A program made the translations under genes and the position numbers. Below, piece after piece: positions 1 to 9,363 of a DNA stretch of 64,000 nucleotides. This DNA comes from Phoenix dactylifera (Eukaryota > Streptophyta > Magnoliopsida > Arecales > Arecaceae): assembly GCF_009389715.1 (NCBI RefSeq), contig NC_052405.1:8535194-8599193 (forward strand), in the 5' to 3' direction. Below the pieces are notes generated by a model, which was given only the letters and a program-made list of their open reading frames with translations, did not search any database and was not told where the DNA came from. Positions within the stretch are counted from its first letter, which is position 1. Each line of letters starts with the position of its first letter.

Positions 1-1027
1 GGTCCAAATAATGCTATAGTCCCATGAGCCCTCCCCAATCAATCAAACCATCTGTGCTTCATTAAAACGTAGAAAAATATCATTTGTGTCACACCAATGC
101 GTATGCTGCTATGGCAAGAGGAAATTTCTGTGTCATTGGGCGGGGGTCCACCTTGGATTACTCATGAAACAATAGATAGAAATTTGTAGCCGTGGGTCGT
201 CGATGACATCCTTGGAGACATTATTTTTTGCTGCAATTTGATCGAATTTGTTCGCATATGCTCTTCACCTGCGTCACCCACTTCATCATGCAAATCTAAA
301 GCCTATCAGTATCTTCCATTGGATAAACGAAGAACTGCGGCACCCACGGGATCTTTGGGATACAACGCCCAGCTTATACAGCATTATATTGTCACGAACT
401 AATTTTAGTAGATCATCTGCAACCTTTTAACTTTAAAGAAAGTTCTTACAATTGGAGAGGTGCAATTTTTTTTTTATTGGCGATGCACTTCTTAGCCTCA
501 TCTAATTTACGAAGGAAGTCAGTCTCGATTTGAATATATATATATATATATAAATATATATATATGCTCCACTAGATCTTTTTCCAGCCAATAAAAATAT
601 ATCACGCGTCAAACTTGTATAAAGTTTTTGCAATTTGAATGTAAAAGATTTGCAGCTGATCCAAACTAGAGATTACTTGTTCCTAAATCGCAAACAAGCG
701 TCGACATTTTTTTCGAAGCAACTAATGTTTAGCCCCTGGTTTGATCTCTTTGTTTGACTCCATGTCGCTTGTTTCAAACATCTGAAATATGAAACTGATT
801 GCTGCCCTTTGATTTATCTATTTTCCAATGATCAATAGGTGCTGACCAAATGTTTATTCTTTGGTGCTTGCGTGGTCTAGCTAGACTTCGATCTTCATAA
901 CTATATTGTAAATACAACATGTAAGCGTGCAAAAAATCAGACAAATCTATGCATACGATATGTCAAAGGGCCGTCATGTAGATCTAAATGGCGATCAAAC
1001 TGAGGACCGGGAGTTAATTTGCACAAT
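1..1027. other. Intergenic DNA upstream of the dirigent gene
   Basis: No convincing gene is visible here. The stretch is AT-rich. A short open frame near 248-430 has no recognisable family content. A TA microsatellite lies at about 537-569. The part nearest 1027 is the likely promoter of the dirigent gene. Confidence 0.6.
537..569. repeat. (TA)n microsatellite
   Basis: Alternating TA with a single interruption, directly visible. It lies in the upstream region of the dirigent gene. Confidence 0.85.
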
Positions 1028-1038
1028 TTATAAATACA
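1028..1038 (+). promoter_or_regulatory. Probable TATA box of the dirigent gene
   Basis: The sequence TTATAAATACA lies about 65-75 bases upstream of the dirigent ATG. This is a normal plant TATA-to-start distance with a short leader. Its role is inferred from sequence and position only. Confidence 0.55.
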
Positions 1039-1103
1039 CATAGCATCCACTCCGCAATCTGCCAATCTTTGCTCATACATAGTTTTGCACCCATAACTCC
1101 TCC

Positions 1104-1655
1104 ATGGCTGCTAAACCCAATCTCTCGCTACTCTTCCTCCTAGCTCTCATGCCAATGGTGGTGGTCATGGCTCAGCAAAATCGTCGGCAGCAAAATTTGA
1201 CCCATATACACTTCTATGTTCATGACACATTGAGTGGCCCGAACCCCACGACTGTTCGGGTTGTGGAGGGGCCGATGAAATTGCTAGAGACAAACTTAAA
1301 CTTTGGAGATATCTTTGTGTTTGACGATCCACTGACTGAGGGGCCGAACCCGACATCGAAGCTCCTAGGACGGGCCTATGGATCCTACATCTTTGCATCC
1401 CAGAGCACGACCAAACCGATGTTGTTATTGACTGTAAATATCGTGCTAATGGATGGACAGTATGATGGCAGCACATTCTCTATAGTGGCAAGTGATGCAA
1501 GTTTTGTTCAAGTGGTGGAGATGCCTATAGTCGGAGGGACCGGCCGATTCCGCATGGCTCGAGGGTATGCTCATTCAAAGACCTACTGGTATAATACCAC
1601 CACCTATGATGGTATCTATGAGGTGGATGCTTACTTATTGCACTTTGTCATATGA
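1104..1655 (+). CDS. Dirigent family protein (secreted)
   Basis: Single-exon gene of 183 residues, the usual size for the plant dirigent family. Residues 1-23 are a hydrophobic secretion signal ending near the MAQQ stretch. The dirigent beta-barrel follows: a THIHFYVHDTLSGPNP segment at about 33-48, FGDIFVFDDPLTEGPNP near 67-83, GRAYGSY near 90-96, then VEMPIVGGTGRFRMARGYA near 138-156, the most diagnostic block. Possible N-glycosylation sites are NLT and NTT. Dirigent proteins act in the apoplast and steer stereoselective coupling of phenoxy radicals in lignan, lignin or defence-compound synthesis; the product of this member cannot be read from sequence. GRAYG replaces the more common GRAQG. 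A TATA box lies about 70 bases upstream. No sign of damage is seen. Confidence 0.95.
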   Translation: MAAKPNLSLLFLLALMPMVVVMAQQNRRQQNLTHIHFYVHDTLSGPNPTTVRVVEGPMKLLETNLNFGDIFVFDDPLTEGPNPTSKLLGRAYGSYIFASQSTTKPMLLLTVNIVLMDGQYDGSTFSIVASDASFVQVVEMPIVGGTGRFRMARGYAHSKTYWYNTTTYDGIYEVDAYLLHFVI

Positions 1656-1849
1656 GACTTTTAGGTCCCTATTGGTTTTCTTCTTGTGGTTGTCTTTGTT
1701 TGGGATTAGTTCTTTCAGGAGTGGATTGCTTTTCTTGTCTCTGTCTTGGATATTTGATCTTTTTGTATATATAAGTGTTGTTTTGTTTTTCTTTTTTCTT
1801 AGTTGTATACATAGTGTGCTTGTGATTGTTTGTTCATAAATTTCTACCA

Positions 1850-1890
<41 letters not shown>
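1850..1890. repeat. (CT)n-(AT)n compound microsatellite
   Basis: A run of CT dinucleotides passes directly into a run of AT dinucleotides. It sits about 200 bases downstream of the dirigent stop codon. Confidence 0.9.
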
Positions 1891-2170
1891 TAGAAAAAGA
1901 TTATTGTTTCACTGTCCAGTTTCCACGTATTAATTGTCATAACGTGTTCACTAGCACCTGCACAGCTTTGTTTTAGATAATTTATTCTAATAAGCAAAAA
2001 AAACAAAAAAGCCTAAAAGAAACTTGAATGGTTGAACTATCGATCGTGTACCATTCGCAGGAAAAAACGTTTTTTATGAATGAATTCACAAGAGAAACTG
2101 AGAGATCGTGTGGGCCCCTCGGCCAGCGCTGCGAAGGGGATCAAGCTCATCAGGGTCGGGCGTGTATCTT

Positions 2171-2343
2171 TAGCGCGGAAGGACTCGATTTCCTTCGCAC
2201 GAATCCACCGTTGCATCATGCACTGGTCGATTGGAGATTTGTGCAAACAGGCAAATAACAAGTTCAGAGAGCTTTGAGAGCTGTGCTAGATATGATCTAA
2301 CGATGGATTCGCGCGAAGGAAGGCGAATCCTTCTTTCGCTCGA
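2171..2343. repeat. Imperfect inverted repeat (foldback or MITE-like)
   Basis: Left arm 2171-2212 and right arm 2299-2343 are near-complementary. The core of the left arm, CCTTCGCACGAATCCACCG, pairs with the reverse complement of CGATGGATTCGCGCGAAGG in the right arm, and pairing continues outward. The loop is about 86 bases. The region is clearly more GC- and CpG-rich than its surroundings, which fits a small insertion. No target-site duplication was identified. Confidence 0.6.
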
Positions 2344-2645
2344 AAGATACAACCCGGTCCCAGCCTATCACTAAATATTTTCCCTTCACAGCTTCGTTTC
2401 CTTGTCTCCGCAGCGTGAAGCTTTTGGTACCACACGCAACAGCACGAATTTCCCAGCGACATGCCAGCTATGAAGAGAAACAGAGTTGGGCCTCATAACA
2501 TTCGACGTCTAAAATCCAATCCAAACACTTAACCTAGTGGTGTTTGAGGCCCAACTCAGTTACCAAAGGTGCTTTTGAGGGGGACATAAATAATGGTATT
2601 ATACTTTCAATATTGATAACAATCTTGTCCGTATTCATGGATGAT

Positions 2646-2738
2646 GGAGGACAGCAGGGAGAGAAAAGAAGAGAGAAAAGGAAGAGAGAAGAAATAGGAA
2701 AGAAGGAGAGAGGAGAGAGGAGAGAGGAGAGAAAAGGA
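2646..2738. repeat. GA-rich low-complexity tract
   Basis: Nearly pure purine sequence of GAGA, GGAGA and AAGAG words, directly visible. Short open frames across it are composition artefacts. Confidence 0.8.
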
Positions 2739-5039
2739 TGAAGAAGAATTAAGCTTCGCATCTAGCCCCACTCAGAGTTTTCCATACCACAGCTTGAAGA
2801 AAGAGAATTAATTTTTTATTCATCATAGCATAACCCTAAACGATGTACGGTCCAACATATTTATAGACCCAAAAAATGCAAAAAACCTCCTAAAAGAAAC
2901 TAGCCTACCCTCAAAATAACGAAATACCAAAATAAGCCCTAAGGCTGTCAAATAACAAAATATCCTAATAAGCCCAAATAACATAAAATCACTCCTAAAA
3001 TAAAATCAAACTACCAGGACCATCCTCTTGAGGCGACTGTAGACCTAAGTGACCAGTGACCTGGCACTAGTGTCCGCGCCAATGGAGGGGAAGCATTATG
3101 GTGGTAGTATGCTCTCCATGCTGGGAGCCACCTTGAGACCCACCTTGAGACCATGCTCTCATGAGGAAGACATACTTGTTCGGCACCATTATGGGCAATG
3201 CCATTTCTTGCATTACTTAGTATCAAGCTACCCTCATTGCTACTAATTCCTCTTTGTTTTTTTGGTTATTATTTAACTGCATCGCCAGACATGTAGCCCA
3301 AGTTCAGCCTAATTGTGGTTAGTCCAAGTCCAACCAATATACTACAAGTGATCTCGGGTCAAGCTAGCCCGAGTTAGTTTGAACAATGCAGGAGAATAAT
3401 ACTCTCTTTTAGCATGATTAGCCGATATAAAAAAATTAGTAGATTATCATAAATACTAGATCTTAGGAAACATTTTTTTAATAAAAAAATGACAAATCAT
3501 TGCTTAAATGTTACTTAGATGTTGTATCCATGCCATTATATAAATAAACTATCAAATATATGCATAGTAACATTTCATATAACTTTCTAGCTAGACCAGG
3601 TTTGATCATCAGGTTACCAACCACTACCTCCCATATGGGCTAGTTTTAGCTGCAGCTTGAAATTTGTGACCCAAGATTAGCCTGGCCGAACTAAGCAACC
3701 CACTTACTTAAAGCACAGATTGGGTAGAGAAGGCACTGGCCAGTGCACAATTAACCAATATTCAATACTCAAATATTATAAGCCTAAGAGAGGAAAACTT
3801 AATTTTCCTAGGGTCCTAGGGATGGCCATGACCTTGTTTGCATGAGCAAGCTAGACCAAGCTTAAGCTAGGCCAATTTTGATCATGCATAAAGCATGAGC
3901 ATTCATCAAAAATGAAGAATTTAATTCCAAACTTCCAATAATGCCTACGGTAATTGAGCTCATAGCCCAGATTACTTGTGCTTTGAATTTTGGAAAGGGA
4001 AGTATGATAAAAAAAAATTTAATATCAAAACTGAAAAAATAAAAGCAAGCATGCATGTTATGAAATCACACCTACTCTTCTGAAATAATTTTTGGAAAAA
4101 TGATTGCCAGTTTCCTCTAACTCCCGAGACGCTGACGATTGCGATGGAAAAGATGAGCTTTTGTGTTGACGATCCGAGCATTTTATGCGTCTTTTTATGG
4201 GAGGAGAAGGCCAAGATGATATTTAGACAAAAATAATATGAGACACGCCGCTTACGTCGTTTCGGTTCTTACGAGAATAAAACAACCGCTTAAATAAAGT
4301 TAGAGCAAGTGTCCAGGTCTCCTCTCACCTTTTTAAAAGCAAGAAAATTCTATATAACATCACCATATTAGTGAGACATGGATCAGCAAACAGAGTTGCT
4401 CGTAAAGAGCTTGGATTCAACTCATCAGCAAGCTTGTCTCAGCTCAAAAAGGAGTCAAGGCAGGCTTGTTACTGATCAAGCTCAGTTGTCTCTTTTATAT
4501 AACAATCAAGCACAAGCAGTTTACCCAAAATCCTCCCTCTTTTTTCACTGGGAGAAACACTTTCCTTGATTTATTTCTTTTGGCCTCATCTCATTTGCTG
4601 GATTCACAAAGGCCATGCGGTCAAGCGGTCGGCCAATGTTCAGCACTTCCTTTTGTTTTTTTTTTTGAGCTAAAATTATGCATGGCACTTGACACCATTC
4701 TAAATTCTTGCATCCCAATCCATTAAGGGACAAGAAATACACCTTGAAACAATCTATGGGGTCCTTGCTTTCTCCGGAGTACATCTCCTCTCAACGGTCA
4801 GATATTGAGAACGTTCTAAAACGAGCTTGGATTTGTATGTTCAAACAACGTTGTCTTTAACCGGTTACTGCCTCCTCCAAAATCACTGTTTTCGTAGTCT
4901 CCACTCATTTCATACAATGCTCCTACGCCTTTTCTTTTCTTCCAACATGTTTCTTCTTGTTCTCCTTTAAAAGTTTCTTAACGACTAGCTCCTCCATGCC
5001 ATCCATCTTCTAATAGTTGAAGCACTTCTCATCTTCTCT

Positions 5040-8033
5040 ATGGAAGAGGAGCCTCAATTTTTTGCCCATGCCGTCCCAGAGACCGGCCGCCTTCTCCCTT
5101 CTGCGAGCCGTTGGAACTCCATTGAGATAGACTTCGGCCTGGTTCCGCCATCATCCAACGAACATGAAGACGTCCCTTCCAAATACTCAAAGTCCTACGA
5201 CTTTGATCTCAGAATTGCCAATAAAACCCAGTTCAAGCGCTTCATCTATATCTCCATCTTTCTAATTCTCGCTGCCGCTGCAGCAGCTCTATTAGCATCA
5301 TTCCTACCTCACAAGCGTCATCACCTCGGCACTTCTAGCAATCTACCACTAGCTCTTGACCATGCTCTCCTGTTCTTTGATGCCCAAAAATGTATCGCAC
5401 TTGATGCAACCAATCCTGCTGTACATATATTTCTTTGCTTTACGTGATCAATCACTGGTGATGATTGTTTTGCAGCCGGTGCTCTTCCAGAGAACAACCC
5501 AGTGAAGTTTCGGGGTGATTCAGGTCTGCAAGACGGCATTCGGAAACAGATAAATGCTAGTCTTGTGGGAGGATTCTACGATTCTGGCAACAATATCAAG
5601 TTCAGCTTCCCCACAGCTTATACCATCACGCTGTTAAGCTGGACCGTGATCGAATATCATCAGAAGTACGCAGAGATTGGTCAGCTCGATCATATCAAGG
5701 ACATCATCAAGTGGGGCAGTGAATATTTGCTCAAGCTCTATATTCCATCCGGTTCGACATCTAAACAGGCCTTGTTGTTCTCGCAGGCAAGTATAGATGT
5801 CCCTCCCCTGAAATCACATACCTCAAGAATTCAACAATTCTCTCCTTTACGCATCTACTTCTGAGGCTTATGTTCTGTGTGACCCGAAAAATGGCATCAA
5901 ATTGTGGGACATGCAAAAGATATGATCGAATGATGTGCTTCTTACTAATAACTAGTTGATGAAAATCATGTGAAATTGACACCAAAGTTTCTAAAGTGCC
6001 CCTCCTAAATTCTGCTTATTGTACTTGTAGGTTGGAAGTTCAAATAATGATACTACATCAGACAACGATATCACATGTTGGCAAAGGCCTGAAGACATGA
6101 ACTATGGGAGGCCTGTATCCATTTGTGGAAGCTCTGCCTCAGATCTTGCAGGAGAAATGATAGCAGCAATGGCAGCTGCATCATTAGTTTTCGAAGAAGA
6201 TGAGGCCTACTCAAGAAGTCTGATTCTAGCCTCAGAAAGTCTGTTTGAGTTAGCTACCAAGAATAAAAACAAGGCGACCTATACTGCGAACAGAGAATGC
6301 GGGGGAGAGGCAAGAAGTTTCTACAACTCCACAAGCTACATGGATGAACTGGTATGGGGAGGAACGTGGCTGTTCTTCGCTACGGGGAAGTTCACCTATC
6401 TAAAGTTTGCAACCGATAACTTCGAGTCCGCAGTGCTTGAAGAATTACCATCCGACAGGGGGCTTTTCTATTGGAACAACAAGATCGCAGCCACAGCAGT
6501 AAGCTTCATAACAATTCAAGACATTCAGACAATGAACCTTTCTGATTCTTTAGTTCTAACAATTACTGCTTGTAGGTCTTGCTGGCGAGGTTAAGATATC
6601 TCCATGATCCTGGTTATCCGTATGAAGAGACACTGAAGAACTGCTCAGCCATGGCTAACAAGCTTGCGTGTTCCTATCTCCATTTATCTGCTACTTTCAG
6701 AGCGACCCCAGGTAAGAGTGTTAGAGCACAGTATCTCTGGGTTGTCCTGAATGATTTTTCTAAATTCATGAGAACCAGGCAGCTGTGTATGGAGGAGATG
6801 CGTGGCATGTTCAAAAATAAGTTCTCAATAAAATCTGGAAGGAAAACTAAACGTATCTTCCCCCTTCGATGCATACTATGAGTGATGATCCCTTCAGAGT
6901 GGAATTTGTCTTGCATAGATATAAAGAATTTGATGATAAGACTTCCAAAAAGGATAGAACCCTATTGTTGCTTCTGTGAGGACCCATGCCGGCATGTGTT
7001 TAGTCCCACGTCAGTTATTCGCTAGATAGATCTTAAGTACTTATACAGAATTAAGGAACCCAAATAATATCTTTCAGCTAGTCATTTTGGATAATGTCCT
7101 GAGTTGTTATAAATGGTATCGAGGCAAACCCAACTCATAACCTATGTGGATTAGGAGACACTGTAGCACAGATTCATTGTGGCCCACCACGGATCTAACC
7201 AAATAAGGGTATCAGCGTTCAAACGTGGAGAATATGTGAGGAACCCTGCGAGCATGTGTTTAGTCTCACATCGGTTATTTATTGGGTAGATCTTGAGAAA
7301 TCTAAATAATATCTTCTAACTAGCTTTTTTAGGTGAAGTTCTGGATTGTATTATAAGTGATGCAATCATTGGAGTTTTGCAGGTGGGATGCCCCTACCAA
7401 GGCCTAACGGTAGTGCGCCACTCCAGTATGCAACAACTGCTGCTTTCTTGAGTAAGATCTACAGTGACTATCTTAACATCATTCAAATCCCTGGTGGAAG
7501 TTGCAGCACCTTCTCCTTTTCACTGGACATGCTGCAGGACTTCTCTAGGTTAGAGGTGAGGAGTGCAAGCTCATATTCAGCTAGATGCCCCCCAAAAGAA
7601 GGCCTACTTCCTAATTAAAAAAATCTGAATGCACAGATGATGTTAACATTTTCTATTTTTTCCATGTACTTAGGTGAACTATATACTGGGGGACAACCCT
7701 CTGAAGATGAGTTACTTGGTAGGCTTCGGAGACAATTTTCCGAAAAAAGTTCACCACAGAGCCGCATCAATCGCTTGGGATGGAAGGAATTATACCTGTG
7801 CAGAAGGCAAGAAATGGCAGGAAGCAAAGGAGCCCAATCCAAATGTTCTACTGGGTGCCATGGTGGCTGGTCCAGACAAAGATGGCAGGTTCTTGGATGA
7901 CAGGGATCGTCCTGAATTCACAGAGCCTACAATATCAGGCAACGCTGGTCTAGTGGCAGCACTCATTGCACTTATAGATCATCCCACCAATTTGGGAATC
8001 GACCAAGAAAGGATCTTTACAAAAATTTCCTAG
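5040..8033 (+). CDS. Membrane-anchored endo-1,4-beta-glucanase, GH9 KORRIGAN type
   Basis: Six exons: 5040-5391, 5476-5786, 6031-6498, 6576-6711, 7383-7555, 7674-8033, giving 599 residues (Arabidopsis KOR1 is 621). A cytosolic N-terminus of about 66 residues is followed by one transmembrane helix (about 67-89) and an extracellular GH9 domain (about 105-590). This is the type II membrane layout of the KORRIGAN clade, which works in cellulose synthesis. Visible GH9 motifs are RGDSGLQDG (130-138), VHHRAASI (506-513), and DDRDRPEFTEPT with the acid/base Glu at 564. At 153-156 the protein has DSGN where the family has DAGD: the Asn at 156 replaces the usual catalytic base, so activity is doubtful. 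The proline-rich KOR1-like tail is absent. Intron 2 has a GC donor (5787). Intron 4 (6712-7382) holds a TRIM element. All exon phases match, and no stop or frameshift is seen. Confidence 0.93.
6975..7356 (+). mobile_element. TRIM element (small non-coding LTR retrotransposon) in endoglucanase intron 4
   Basis: Two direct repeats, 6975-7112 and about 7235-7356, both start TGTGAGGA and contain CATGTGTTTAGTC followed by a degenerate CCCACATCGG word. Right after the first repeat is TGGTATCGAGGC, a close match to the initiator-Met tRNA primer-binding site of plant LTR elements. The internal part is only about 120 bases and non-coding. The repeats have diverged visibly, so it is an old, non-autonomous fossil. 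It lies entirely inside the intron. I did not find a clear target-site duplication. Confidence 0.75.
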
Positions 8034-9363
8034 TTCCTTGTATTGATTTCAGTTCCTGGTGATTCTCGAGTAACCATAATGTGTGCTTAGACTCAGAAAC
8101 ACTTGGAAAATCCCATATAAACCTCACTCTAATTGTATCATTTTTCTTTTTTATTTTTCTAGAATAATGGAGACAAGAGTTTCCTCCCACCAGCTATCAG
8201 TGACTGTATCATACATCAACAAAATCCAAATCCTGTTGGTTCTTCTGACTTCACCGAGCCAATTTAGCAATCATTTTATCATTTGAGTTTGTTACAACTG
8301 CAATCAAAGAATATAATGAATTCCAGAGACCATGTGTGCTTATTGAATCCATGCAAGTAATCAGTTAGGCTGCAGAGTTACGAGGAAGGTGAAGTGGGAG
8401 CTATGTATGTCATGCTCTGTCGGAGGCTTGGATGGAAGGAAACAGAGGAAACCTATTGGATGAGTTCAAATAGTTGGGCTGAATGTAAATGACCAGCTCT
8501 TTGATGACTTGGGAGTGAAATAGAAGTATTGGAAGGAAAAGAATAGTTAGGTTTTCAGTTGATCCTGACTTGGCTATATTGTTCTTGAGTTGCTTTTTTT
8601 CTTAGCTGAATGATTCTTCAAATATTTTGGTAATCTAGAACAGTCAAATTGTTCAGAATGAGGTCAAGGATTCACAAACTTCCTGAGGTATAGATTTCTT
8701 ACAAATGAAATCCATGATCAGTGATGTTATTTGTTTTGTTGCTGCTGCAGCAGCTTCTTTTCCATGTTATCCTCTGATGTTTTCTTCTGCATTATGCCCT
8801 TGATTTTGAAATTTCCCAGCAAATTATCCACACTTCTTACCAAGTCTGCTTGCCTGTTCTTCAACGTTGCCAAATCATTACATAGATGAATATAATGAAA
8901 CACAGCTCTAGCCATTCAGTCACATATTATACACTGTAAACTACTTTATCTGTTGCTTGTTTATCCGTGCATTGATCAGCTACAGAAATTCCATTCAAAT
9001 TCTCATTTGAATGTTTGAAATGCTAACTATGACATCATGAACAATATCTACTGGTATAAATTAATGTACATCTAACTTTTAATGTTGGGTAATGTAATAT
9101 GACTATCACCAAAGCCCAAGGTGATTTGATTTACATAATAAGAAGGATAATTCCAGAGATATATAAGCTGAAGATAATTTACAAAACGAAGTTGGACTAT
9201 GTACAATCATAAAAATCACGAGACCTTGCCCTACGTCGATTTCAACCTGTCCAACCCAAACTTTATCTACATTATTTGGGGAAAGAAAGAAATATAATGA
9301 ACCCATCAGTCAAAGTATTATTCTCTGAAGCAAAGAAAACATGCATCAATAATGGATACTTAC
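8034..9363. other. Spacer between endoglucanase 3' end and last clear glycolipid transfer protein exon
   Basis: This holds the 3' untranslated region of the endoglucanase (+) and the 3' end of the convergent glycolipid transfer protein gene (-). A minus-strand open frame at 8915-8727 is the best candidate for more of the latter gene, but its splice phase does not fit exon 5, so I leave it unassigned. Confidence 0.5.

Larger units (their letters stand above)
1656..5039. other. Intergenic region between the dirigent and endoglucanase genes
   Basis: No gene is supported in this 3.4-kb spacer. It holds a CT/AT microsatellite just after the dirigent gene, a GC-richer inverted repeat near 2171-2343, a GA-rich tract at about 2646-2738 and AT-rich DNA from 2750 to about 4900. 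The stretch 2800-3030 has the base composition of a degraded retroelement fragment, but I found no ends. The final 300 bases are the likely endoglucanase promoter and leader. Confidence 0.55.

Noticed and set aside
2800-3030. LTR fragment between the dirigent and endoglucanase genes
   Set aside because: Composition and a reversed TATA-like word are suggestive, but no termini, primer site or second repeat could be found.
8727-8915. Minus-strand 62-residue open frame as the terminal exon of the glycolipid transfer protein
   Set aside because: No AG acceptor joins it to exon 5 in the right phase, and similarity to the family tail is only a few residues. It is kept as a lead, not as an exon.
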